In this document: piece after piece, positions 41,137 through 49,276 of the stretch
How the letters are laid out: every line of letters begins with the position of its first letter
Position numbering within the stretch: the stretch's first letter is position 1
NCBI RefSeq assembly: GCF_017377775.1
Contig: NZ_JAFVLN010000002.1
Span: forward strand, 372,001 to 436,000
Source of the DNA: Streptomyces sp. VRA16 Mangrove soil
GTDB taxonomy: Bacteria; Actinomycetota; Actinomycetes; Streptomycetales; Streptomycetaceae
Direction of reading: 5' to 3'
DNA length: 64,000 nt
Notes under the pieces: model-generated
The model's input: only the letters and a program-made list of their open reading frames with translations
What the model was told of the DNA's origin: nothing
The model's database searches: none
Program-made: the position numbers and the translations under genes

Positions 41137-43289
41137 TTGTCGAGCTCCAGGGCCGGGATGCCGGTGGGATGCAGGCCGAACACCTGCGCGTACAGGGAGA
41201 GTTCGGCCTCCAGGGCGCGGATCATGGTGTCGGCGCGCCGGAACCCGTGCCCCTCCCCCTCGAAGGTGATGTACGCGTGCGGGACGCGTCGCCCCTCGCT
41301 CTCCATGCGGGCCAGGAACCGCTCGCACTGGACGGGCGGGCAGATCACGTCGTCGAGCCCCTGGAGCAGCAGGAAGGGGGCGGTGAGGCGGTCGGCGTGC
41401 TCGGACGGTGAGCGCTCCGCGTACCGCGCGGGCACCTCGGCGAGCGGGCCGACCAGGGACTCCAGGTACTGGGACTCGAAGTCGTGGGTCTCGCCCTCGG
41501 CCCAGCCGGTGAGGTCCAGGATCGGATAGATGATGGTGCCGCAGGCGTAGACGTCGGTGCTGGTCAGCGAGGCCGCGCTGGTCCAGCCGCCCGCGCTGCC
41601 GCCGCGGATGGCGAGCCGGGCCCCGTCGGCGGTGCCCTCGGCGGCGAGGGCGAGGGCGACGGCCGCGCAGTCCTCGACGTCCACCACGCCCCACTGCTCG
41701 CGCAGCCGGTTGCGGTACTCCCGCCCGTACCCCGTCGAGCCGCCGTAGTTGACCTCGGCGACGCCGATGCCGCGCGAGGTGAAGTAGGCGATCTCCAGGT
41801 CGAGCACGAGCGGCACGTGGCTGGTGGGGCCGCCGTGCGCCCACACGACGTACGGCGGGAGTTCGTCGTCGGGCGCCCGGTGGGTGGGGTGGTGCGGCGG
41901 GTAGATGTGGGCGTGGATGTCCCGTCCTTCGGGGCCTTCGAAGGTGCGGATCTGCGGCTCGGGGTAGTACACCGGGTCGACGGGGTCGGTGTGCGCGGAG
42001 CCGATCACGCGGGTGCGTCCGGTGCTGGTGTCCAGCTCGACGACCTCGTGCCCGGTGCGCGGGCTGGCGGCGACGCCGACGACACGGGTGCCGTGCACGG
42101 CGAGCGTCCCCGACCAGGCGGTCCAGGGCCCTGCGGTGTCGACGACCTCGCCGGTCTCCGGGTCGAGGATGCCGAGGCAGGTGGCGCCCGCGCCGTGCAC
42201 GACGGCGATCAGGCCGCCGTCGAGGGGCTGGAACCAGGTGAGCCCGATCTTCCACAGCGGCCCGCCGAACTCCTCCTCGCGGGGGCACAGCGGCCGGGGC
42301 TCGGCGAGCGTCGGCACGGCGAAGGGGCCCTGCGGGGTGGTGGGCACGGACAGGGCGGTGGCCACCCGGACGTCCGTGCCGTCCGCCGCCCCGCCCTCGG
42401 CGGGCGGGACCTCCCACCCGCCGCGCACGTCCAGCCGGTACAGGTTCCACCAGCCGCTGCGGTCGCCGGCGAACAGCAGTGTGCCGTCGGACGCCCATTC
42501 CACCTGGCAGACGGACTCCTCGGTCCCGCCCGCGACGGGCTGCGGCCGGCCGAACGTGCCGTCCTCGTCGACCTCCGCGAGCAGCAGTTCCGTACCGTCC
42601 CACGGCATCCGCGGGTGGTCCCAGGCGAGCCACGCGGCGCGCCGCCCGTCGGGCGAGAGACGGGGTCCTGTGACGAACCGGTGGGCGTCGTCGCTCAGTT
42701 CGCGGACGGCGCCGCGGTCCTCGGCGGCCGATCCGTCGAGCGGCACGGCAGCGATCACCCGCCGCACCTGGCTCGGGCCCTCCCCGGTGAACTCCTCCAG
42801 GACGCACCAGACTTCGCCGCGCTCCAGGTGGAGCTGCGGGTCGACCCAGCGCAGGCCGCCGCCGACGGCGGACACGGGGGTGAGCGGGCGCGGTGCCCGC
42901 TCGGGGGCGGCGGGCTCGTACACGTACAGACGCTGGTCGGCGAAGTGCGCGAAGACGAGCAGCGGTCCCTCGGGCCGGTCGGCGGCGGCCCAGGGGCGGC
43001 CGCCGTACTCGATGACGCGGCTGCGCACGTTCCACGGCTCGGGCAGCACGGACTCCTCCGTGCCGTCGGGCCTGCGCCGCACCAGGGCCCGGCGGCCGCC
43101 CTCGGTGGGCCGCGGCTCGGTCCACCAGGCCTCGTCGCCGACGAAGCCGACGTACTCGGGCTGTCCGTCGTGCGCGGCCGCCAGCGCGGCGTCGATCGGC
43201 GACGGCCAGGAGCCGTACGCCTGGGTCTGCACCATGTCGTCCCCGCCCCCCATGTTCTCCGAGGCCCCCATGTTCTTCGCGTCCGCCAT
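41133..43289 (-). CDS. S9-family prolyl oligopeptidase-type peptidase
   Basis: A 718-residue peptidase. A beta-propeller-like region occupies about 1-440 (repeated strands with WASDGTLLFAGDRSGWWNLYRLD). The C-terminal alpha/beta hydrolase has AIRGGSAGGWTSA (Ser), LLQGLDDVICPP (Asp) and FEGEGHGFR (His). It cleaves short peptides. The N-terminus has repeated Met-Gly-Asp groups (NMGASENMGGGDDMVQ), so several ATG codons compete; 43289 has AGGAAAAC upstream. It is coupled to the LD-carboxypeptidase. Confidence 0.92.
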   Translation of the reverse strand: MADAKNMGASENMGGGDDMVQTQAYGSWPSPIDAALAAAHDGQPEYVGFVGDEAWWTEPRPTEGGRRALVRRRPDGTEESVLPEPWNVRSRVIEYGGRPWAAADRPEGPLLVFAHFADQRLYVYEPAAPERAPRPLTPVSAVGGGLRWVDPQLHLERGEVWCVLEEFTGEGPSQVRRVIAAVPLDGSAAEDRGAVRELSDDAHRFVTGPRLSPDGRRAAWLAWDHPRMPWDGTELLLAEVDEDGTFGRPQPVAGGTEESVCQVEWASDGTLLFAGDRSGWWNLYRLDVRGGWEVPPAEGGAADGTDVRVATALSVPTTPQGPFAVPTLAEPRPLCPREEEFGGPLWKIGLTWFQPLDGGLIAVVHGAGATCLGILDPETGEVVDTAGPWTAWSGTLAVHGTRVVGVAASPRTGHEVVELDTSTGRTRVIGSAHTDPVDPVYYPEPQIRTFEGPEGRDIHAHIYPPHHPTHRAPDDELPPYVVWAHGGPTSHVPLVLDLEIAYFTSRGIGVAEVNYGGSTGYGREYRNRLREQWGVVDVEDCAAVALALAAEGTADGARLAIRGGSAGGWTSAASLTSTDVYACGTIIYPILDLTGWAEGETHDFESQYLESLVGPLAEVPARYAERSPSEHADRLTAPFLLLQGLDDVICPPVQCERFLARMESEGRRVPHAYITFEGEGHGFRRADTMIRALEAELSLYAQVFGLHPTGIPALELDK

Positions 43290-43340
43290 GTTTTCCTAGT
43301 CCGTGTTCCTGTGAGGAGGTTCCTGTGCGGGGTCGAGACG

Positions 43341-44690
43341 TCAGACCGTGCGCAGGAACCGGTCGAGCACTCGCACCCCGAAGTGCAGCGCCTCGACCGG
43401 GACCCGCTCGTCCACGCCGTGGAAAAGCGCCTGGTAGTCGAAGCCCTCGGGGAGCTTGAGCGGGGCGAAGCCGTAGCCGGTGATGCCGAGCCGGGAGAAC
43501 TGCTTGGCGTCGGTGCCGCCCGACATGCAGTACGGGACGACGTGCCCCTCCGGAGCGAACTCCTCGACGGCCGCTCTCATCTTCGCGAAGGTCGGCGAGT
43601 CGACGGGGGCCTGGAGCGCCACCTCACGGTGGTAGTACTCCCAGTCGACGTCCGGCCCGGTGAGCGTGTCGAGCGTGGCCTTGAACTCGTCCTCGGTGCC
43701 GGGCAGATAGCGCCCGTCGACGTGTCCGACGGCCTCGCCCGGAATCACGTTGATCTTGTAACCGGCGGACAGCATCGTCGGGTTGGAGCTGTTGCGCACG
43801 GTCGCCGCGACGAGGTCGGCGGCCGGGCCGAGCGCGGTGAGCAGCGCGTCCACGTCGAATCCCGGCGCGTCGAAGTCCGGGGCGGGGATGCCGTAGACGG
43901 CCGCCATCTCGGCGAGGGCCGCGCGCACGGTCGGGGTGAGCCGCAGCGGCCACTCGTGCGCGCCGATCCGGGCGACGGCGGCGGCGAGCCGTGCCACCGC
44001 GTTGTCCCGGTTCACCTTGGAGCCGTGGCCCGCCCTGCCGCGCGCGGTGAGCTTGAGCCAGCCGGTGCCGCGCTCCCCCGCCGCGATCGGGTAGAGCTGC
44101 TTGCCTCGGCCGTCGTGGAAGGTGAAGGCGCCGGACTCGCTGATGCCCTCGGTACAGCCCTCGAACAGCTCGGCGTGCTGATCGGCGAGGAACCCGGAGC
44201 CGTCCTCCGCGCTCGCCTCCTCGTCGGCGGTGAAGGCGATGACGATGTCGCGCCGCGGCCGGAACCCGACGCGGGCCCACTGGCGCACGGTCGCGAGGAT
44301 CATCGCGTCCATGTTCTTCATGTCGACCGCGCCGCGGCCCCACACGACGCCGTCGCGGATCTCGCCGGAGAACGGGTCCACGCTCCAGTCGGCGGCCTCG
44401 GCCGGCACGACGTCCAGGTGGCCGTGGACGAGGAGGGCCTCGGCGGAGGGGTCGGTGCCGGAGATCCTCGCCACCACGTTGCCCCGGCCCGGGGTGCGCT
44501 CCAGGATCACCGGGTCCAGGCCCGCCTCGGCGAGCCTGGCGGCCGCGTACTCGGCGGCCGGGCGCTCCTGGCAGTCGCCACCGCCGCGGTTGGTGGTGTC
44601 GATGCGGATCAGCTCGGAGGTGAAGGTCACGACCTCGTCGAGGGCCTGCTGGTCCACGGTCGTCGTCTCCATCAGCTGCTGCTCAGCCAT
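43341..44690 (-). CDS. M20-family metallopeptidase
   Basis: A 449-residue zinc-dependent amidohydrolase. Metal motifs: LLVHGHLDVVPA (His and Asp), RGAVDMKN (bridging Asp), TADEEASAEDGSG (Glu pair) and later the dimerisation domain; the last His is in ALFHGVDERV. It probably cleaves dipeptides or N-acyl amino acids released by the M55 enzyme. ATG 44688-44690 has TGGAGGAG upstream and overlaps the M55 stop by 8 bases. Confidence 0.92.
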   Translation of the reverse strand: MAEQQLMETTTVDQQALDEVVTFTSELIRIDTTNRGGGDCQERPAAEYAAARLAEAGLDPVILERTPGRGNVVARISGTDPSAEALLVHGHLDVVPAEAADWSVDPFSGEIRDGVVWGRGAVDMKNMDAMILATVRQWARVGFRPRRDIVIAFTADEEASAEDGSGFLADQHAELFEGCTEGISESGAFTFHDGRGKQLYPIAAGERGTGWLKLTARGRAGHGSKVNRDNAVARLAAAVARIGAHEWPLRLTPTVRAALAEMAAVYGIPAPDFDAPGFDVDALLTALGPAADLVAATVRNSSNPTMLSAGYKINVIPGEAVGHVDGRYLPGTEDEFKATLDTLTGPDVDWEYYHREVALQAPVDSPTFAKMRAAVEEFAPEGHVVPYCMSGGTDAKQFSRLGITGYGFAPLKLPEGFDYQALFHGVDERVPVEALHFGVRVLDRFLRTV

Positions 44691-45516
44691 ACTGCTCCTC
44701 CACCGCGGCCGAGGCGATCGTGGTGACCGCCTTGAAGGTGCGGATGCCCTCGTACATGGTTTCGTGGGTGTAGGCGATCCGGCGCTCGCCGGTCCGCGCG
44801 ACGCCGGGCACGACGGTCGATGCCATGGCGAGGTGCTCGGCGTCGAACTCGACCTCGACGGTGAACGGGCCGCCCCGCACCGGCTCGTGGCGCACCGCCA
44901 GGGAGGCGGCGTCCTTGGCGGCGGCCCGGATGTCGGCGGCGGTACGGGCCGGGGTGCGGCACACCGCCGCGTACCGCGAGACGTGGTCCTTGACGGCGAC
45001 CTTGCGGGCCTCCGGCGCGTACCCGAGCGCGTCGTCGCAGGCGTGGTCGTCGCCGGTCACGAGCACGACGGGGACGCCGTACTCGGCCACCACGTGCGCG
45101 TTCAGCAACCCCTCGCTCGCGCGGACGTCGTTGACCCACACGCCGGTGATCTGGTTGGCCAGATAGGTGTGGGCGAGGACGCCTTCCATGCCCGCGCCCG
45201 CGTGGTAGCCGATGAACGCGATGCCGTCGACGTCGCCGTGCTGGACGCCCTCCACCATGGAGAGCGACTTGTGGCGGCCCGTCAGCATCTCGGCGCGCTC
45301 GTCGAGACGCTCAAGGAGCAGATTGCGCATCGTCCAGTGCGCCTCGTTGATGAGCACCTCGTCGGCGCCGCCGTCGAAGAAACCGAGCACCGCCGCGTTC
45401 ACGTCCGAGGTGAACATGGACCGGCAGCGCTCCCACTGCGGTGTGCCCGGCAGGACGTCGGCGGGCCATGTCACGCCCGTGGCGCCCTCCATGTCGGCGC
45501 TGATGAGGATCTTCAT
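44683..45516 (-). CDS. M55-family D-aminopeptidase (DppA-like)
   Basis: A 277-residue peptidase of the DppA family. The zinc sites are visible: SADMEGATG (Asp, Glu), INEAHWTMRNLL (His) and IGYHAGAG (His). LAHTYLANQITGVWVNDV contains the likely catalytic His region and the TGDD later. DppA cuts D-Ala-containing dipeptides. The start at ATG 45514-45516 matches the family MKILISADMEG opening; GTG 45525 would add three residues. It is the first gene of the peptidase operon. Confidence 0.92.
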   Translation of the reverse strand: MKILISADMEGATGVTWPADVLPGTPQWERCRSMFTSDVNAAVLGFFDGGADEVLINEAHWTMRNLLLERLDERAEMLTGRHKSLSMVEGVQHGDVDGIAFIGYHAGAGMEGVLAHTYLANQITGVWVNDVRASEGLLNAHVVAEYGVPVVLVTGDDHACDDALGYAPEARKVAVKDHVSRYAAVCRTPARTAADIRAAAKDAASLAVRHEPVRGGPFTVEVEFDAEHLAMASTVVPGVARTGERRIAYTHETMYEGIRTFKAVTTIASAAVEEQYG

Positions 45517-45557
45517 GCCCTGCACCGTACGCGGATCCGGCCGCGCCCGACCAGGCC

Positions 45558-45566
45558 TGTGGATAA
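45558..45566 (-). promoter_or_regulatory. Single DnaA-box-like 9-mer
   Basis: TTATCCACA on the minus strand (plus-strand TGTGGATAA) is a perfect match to the E. coli DnaA box. It is a lone copy in the leader of the M55 gene and is probably chance or a local regulatory site. Confidence 0.3.
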
Positions 45567-45571
45567 CTCTC

Positions 45572-45587
45572 AGGGGTGTAGACCAAT
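45572..45587 (+). promoter_or_regulatory. DasR dre-like site before the peptidase operon
   Basis: AGGGGTGTAGACCAAT matches the DasR consensus ACTGGTCTAGACCACT at 12 of 16 positions, including the TAGACCA half. It lies 56 bases before the M55 start. DasR links N-acetylglucosamine status to chitin and wall catabolism, so control of this operon is plausible. Not tested. Confidence 0.4.
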
Positions 45588-45613
45588 GTCGTACCCGTTG
45601 GGAGCAGTTCTGC

Positions 45614-45877
45614 CTAGTCAGACAGCATCCGGGCCGGCGCGTCGATCAGTGCGCCGCGCCAACAGGCGTAGTCGTGGCCACCGTTGAACTCGGTGCGGCC
45701 CACCCGGAGTCCGGCGGGCCGCGCGGTCTCGTACGGCGCGCAGAGGTGGTGCAGCAGGGCGTCGGTGAGCCGGGCCCGGCCGGTGAGCCGACCGGAGGAG
45801 AGCAGGACGTGCCGGGTCGCCCGGTGCCCGCGGTACAGGAGGTGAGGGGACGCCGCCGGATGCCTGCGCATCGCCAC
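45614..45877 (-). pseudogene. C-terminal remnant of enterochelin-esterase-like protein
   Basis: About 87 codons resemble only the end of an esterase_D/enterochelin esterase: ARLTDALLHHL, VGRTEFNGGHDYACWRGALID, with the catalytic His in GGHDY. The nucleophile domain is absent; the preceding DNA is intergenic. It therefore looks like a truncated remnant. A short peptide could still be made from GTG 45877. Confidence 0.7.
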
Positions 45878-45917
45878 CGCCTTCCCACACTTGCTTGGCC
45901 TGGCCTTGGCTGAGTGA

Positions 45918-46673
45918 TCACTCCTCCCCGTGCGGGCCCCCCGCCCCCTCCGGCGCGTGCCCGACCACCAGCCAGTGCGACGGCAGCTCGATCCTGGTGC
46001 CGTCCGAGGCGTACTCGGTCGTGATCAGCGGCAGTTCCCCCGCCGCGAACACCATGAGCCCCGCCTCCGCCACATACCGGCGCACGGCCGCGTCGGAGAC
46101 CTCGGCGGGTGCGATCCCGTGGGTGAGGACGGGGGCCAGCTTGGGCGGCGGGCCCGCCGGGTCCTTGGCGAGGTCGAACAGGATCGGCCGGGCCCGCTCG
46201 GAGAGCTCGACCACGAAGGCGCGTCCCCGCTCCCCCACCAGCACGGCGATCTCGTCGACCATGGCCTGCCGGTCCGCGGGTTCGCTCTGGTGCAGCACCC
46301 CGCGCACATACACGTTCACGTCCCCCAACTCCGCGTGCAGCGCCCGCACTTGGCGGGCATCGGTGGCGTCGAGCTGACGGTACTCGGCCTGTTCGGCGAG
46401 GTCGGCGTCGCGGGCCCGGTCGAGGGCGGCCGCGGACAGGTCGACGCCGACGACCTTGCGACAGCGGCCGGCGAGGAAGCGGGTCTGGGTGCCGTTGCCG
46501 CAGCCGAGGTCCACGAAGGGCAGGCCGGCCGCCGTCAACTCCGGTTCGAACAGCGCGAGATGGAGGCCGACGGTGAGAGCGGGCTCGGCGTCCCAGAAGA
46601 CACTGCCGGGCTCCTGCGGAGCGTCCCGCCAGAAGCTCTCCCATGCTTCCTTGTAGCGCTCGGTCACGCTCAC
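45918..46673 (-). CDS. Class I SAM-dependent methyltransferase
   Basis: A 251-residue methyltransferase. Motif I is LPFVDLGCGNGTQTRFL, motif II KVVGVDLS, with VYVRGVLHQSEPADRQAMVDEIAVLVGERG supplying the later strands. The N-terminus (YKEAWESFWRD) is unusual for UbiE types and suggests a distinct subgroup. GTG 46671-46673 follows GGGAGGGCCT. The substrate is unknown. Confidence 0.88.
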   Translation of the reverse strand: MSVTERYKEAWESFWRDAPQEPGSVFWDAEPALTVGLHLALFEPELTAAGLPFVDLGCGNGTQTRFLAGRCRKVVGVDLSAAALDRARDADLAEQAEYRQLDATDARQVRALHAELGDVNVYVRGVLHQSEPADRQAMVDEIAVLVGERGRAFVVELSERARPILFDLAKDPAGPPPKLAPVLTHGIAPAEVSDAAVRRYVAEAGLMVFAAGELPLITTEYASDGTRIELPSHWLVVGHAPEGAGGPHGEE

Positions 46674-46784
46674 AGGCCCTCCCAGGGGTGCCTCGGCCGA
46701 CGTGTCCGATCGGTCTACCGCGCCGGAGTGCGCCCCACAAGCGGCGTGCGCCCATGTTCACCGAAGCTCGGCAGGGAGTGCGAT

Positions 46785-49184
46785 TCAGCCTCGTACGCGG
46801 GGCACCGTCAGTTCGAACCAGACCGTCTTTCCCGTCGCCGTCCGGCTCGTGCCCCACTCGCGCGCCAGCCGCGCCACGACGCGCAGGCCGCGCCCGAACT
46901 CGTCGCCGGGGCCCGCGCTGAGCAGCGTCGGCAGCGTGTGCTCGGTGTCCTCGACCTCGCACAGCAGGGTGCCCGAGCGCACCAGGCGCAGTTGGACGGG
47001 GCCGCCGCGGGCGTGCCGCACGGCGTTCGTGACGAGTTCGCCGACCATCAGCTCGGCTGCGTACTCCAGGCTCACCATGCCCCAGTCCAGGAGCTGTCGG
47101 CGGACGAGTGCGCGGGCGCGCGGCACCTCGCGCGGCTCGGGAGCCAGCTCCCAGTGGGCGACGTCACCGCCCTCGATGCCGCTCATGCGGACCATGAGGA
47201 GCGCCACGTCGTCCTTGCGGCCGCCGCGGGTGGCGAGCGAGCGGATGATGGTGTCGCAGGCGTCGTCCATGGAGGCGGCCGGGTGGGCGGCGGACTCGCA
47301 GAGCGTGGCGAGGCCCACGCCGATGTCCTCGCCGCGCACCTCGACCAGGCCGTCGGTGCACATGACGAGGCGGTCGCCGGGTGCGACGGGGATCGTCACG
47401 GACTCGAAGGGCACTCCCCCGACGCCGATCGGCGCGCCCGTGGGCAGTTCGAGGAGTTCGCTGCGGCCGTCGGCGGCGCGCACGATCACCGGCGGTATGT
47501 GTCCCGCGTTGGCCAGCCGCAGTTCGCCCGCGATCGGGTCGTAGACCGCGTACAGGCAGGTGGCGAGGTAGTGCTCGCCGAGCCGCTGCGCCAAGTCGTC
47601 GAGGTTGCGCAGGAGTTGGGCGGGCGGCAGGTCGAGCCCGGCCATGGTCTGCACGGCGGTCCTCAACTGGCCCATCATCGCCGCCGAGTTGAGCCCGTGC
47701 CCCATCACGTCGCCGACGACGAGGGCGGTCCGCGCGCCGGGCAGCTTGACGGAGTCGAACCAGTCGCCGCCGACCCGGCCGAGCAGCGTGCCGGGCAGAT
47801 AGCGGGTGGCGATGTCGCAGCCCGCCATGTGCGGCTCGATGTGCGGCAGCATGCTGTCCTGGAGCGTCTCGGCGACGGACTCCTGGTACGTGTACATCCG
47901 CGCGTTGTCGAGCACCAGGCCTGCCCGGGCGGCGAGTTCGGCCCCGGTGACGCGGTCCATGTCGTTGAAGACGGGGCGCTCCTGGTGGCGCAGCAGGATC
48001 ATGAAGCCGAGCACGACATTGCGCGCCTTCAGCGGCACGACGAGCATCGAGCGGTGGGTGATCAGCGGCCGGATGTCGCGCTTGTCGAACTGCGAGGCGA
48101 TCGCATCGCCCATCTCCTGCGAGATGTACGGGACGAGGACCGGCTCCCCGCTGGTCATGCACTGGAAGAACGGTGTGTGCACCGGGAACGGCATGGACTC
48201 GCCGACCGGCACGACGTCGTCCCAGCGCCCGGGTTCGTCGGTGTGCTCCAGGGCCACGCGGTGCCACAGGGTGGTGGCGTCCGGCGCGCCGTCGGGGAAA
48301 CCCTCACCGGCCACGACCTGCTCGCGCAGATACGTCCCGGCGACGTCGGTGAAGCGCGGTACGACGGCCCTGCTGACCTCGACGATCGTCCGCGACAGAT
48401 CGAGGGAGGAGCCGATGCGCCCGCTCACCTCGTTGAGGAACTCCAGGCGCTCGCGGACCGCCGTGTACTCCAGGTCCTCGGCGAGGTCGTCGAGCGGCTG
48501 CCGCGGCGCGGGCAGCCCCGACGCGGCGGCGCGGGCCGCCTCCGCCCGCCGGGCCTTGCGCTCCGCACGCCGCGAGACGCCCCAGTCGGCGGTGACCGGG
48601 ACCCGGTCGTGGTGGCTGAACTCCAGCACGGGATAGCCGAGTTCGAGCACCTGGGAGACGGTCCGGGCGCTCTCCCCCACGCTCATGCTGGGCAGGATCT
48701 CGGGCAGGCGGCGCGCCAGCTCCTCGGCGCCGGGGAAGTCGGTGTGCAGCGCGAACCCCGGGGCGATGCGCTCGCCCTCCTCCTCGTCGGCCGAGGCCAG
48801 CGCACGGGCGTCGGCGGCGAGCACGAGCAGCCGCTCGGGTCCTGGCCCGACCAGCGGGTACGCCCACCACAGCACGTCGATGCGGCCGTCCCGCCCGTCG
48901 AGCCGCGCGCGCCCCGCCGCCGGATAGGCGCTCCCGCCGCCCAGCGATCGTTCCAGGTCGCCGCCGATCCGGTCGTACGCGCCGTACGCCGCCGGGTCGG
49001 GCTCGTCCCGCAGCGCGCCGCCGACCGGCAACAGGTCGGCGACCGGCCGGCCGACGGCCTGCTCCCGGGGCGGGCCGAAGAGCCGGCGTGCGCCGGTGCT
49101 CCAGTGGGAGACGGTGCCGGCCTGGTCGACGACGACGACAGCCAGCGGCACGCGTCCCTGCGGGGCTTGACCCGAGCCGTGCAT
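46785..49184 (-). CDS. PAS-GAF-SpoIIE phosphatase with RsbW-like domain
   Basis: A 799-residue multi-domain signalling protein. PAS: about 1-130 (LAVVVVDQAGTVSHWSTGARRLFG). GAF: about 255-430. SpoIIE/PP2C phosphatase: about 440-660 (GGDWFDSVKLPGARTALVVGDVMGHG, later CTDGLVEVRGEDIGVGLATL and GGRKDDVALLMVRM). A GHKL ATPase of RsbW type ends the chain (YAAELMVGELVTNAVRHARGG, EFGRGLRVVARLAREWG). One protein thus holds phosphatase and kinase-type modules for an anti-anti-sigma switch. ATG 49182-49184 follows AAGGAG. The partner is not adjacent. Confidence 0.93.
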   Translation of the reverse strand: MHGSGQAPQGRVPLAVVVVDQAGTVSHWSTGARRLFGPPREQAVGRPVADLLPVGGALRDEPDPAAYGAYDRIGGDLERSLGGGSAYPAAGRARLDGRDGRIDVLWWAYPLVGPGPERLLVLAADARALASADEEEGERIAPGFALHTDFPGAEELARRLPEILPSMSVGESARTVSQVLELGYPVLEFSHHDRVPVTADWGVSRRAERKARRAEAARAAASGLPAPRQPLDDLAEDLEYTAVRERLEFLNEVSGRIGSSLDLSRTIVEVSRAVVPRFTDVAGTYLREQVVAGEGFPDGAPDATTLWHRVALEHTDEPGRWDDVVPVGESMPFPVHTPFFQCMTSGEPVLVPYISQEMGDAIASQFDKRDIRPLITHRSMLVVPLKARNVVLGFMILLRHQERPVFNDMDRVTGAELAARAGLVLDNARMYTYQESVAETLQDSMLPHIEPHMAGCDIATRYLPGTLLGRVGGDWFDSVKLPGARTALVVGDVMGHGLNSAAMMGQLRTAVQTMAGLDLPPAQLLRNLDDLAQRLGEHYLATCLYAVYDPIAGELRLANAGHIPPVIVRAADGRSELLELPTGAPIGVGGVPFESVTIPVAPGDRLVMCTDGLVEVRGEDIGVGLATLCESAAHPAASMDDACDTIIRSLATRGGRKDDVALLMVRMSGIEGGDVAHWELAPEPREVPRARALVRRQLLDWGMVSLEYAAELMVGELVTNAVRHARGGPVQLRLVRSGTLLCEVEDTEHTLPTLLSAGPGDEFGRGLRVVARLAREWGTSRTATGKTVWFELTVPRVRG

Positions 49185-49276
49185 CGCCGGCTCCTTCCGT
49201 TCGGCCTCTTCCCCACGGTACGGCTCCGCCGGTCAACAGGTGCCGGGTAACCACGAATTGAGCCCCGCAAGGGGCG

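Noticed and set aside
41484..44726. An open frame of over 1000 codons on the plus strand across the S9 and M20 genes
   Set aside because: Its composition is low-complexity, it spans a gene boundary on the other strand, and the minus strand has complete peptidase motifs.
45558..45566. Replication origin, suggested by a DnaA-box match
   Set aside because: Only one box, no dnaA or dnaN neighbour and no AT-rich region.
45930..49250. An open frame of over 1100 codons on the plus strand
   Set aside because: It lies antisense to the methyltransferase and SpoIIE genes and shows no family motif.
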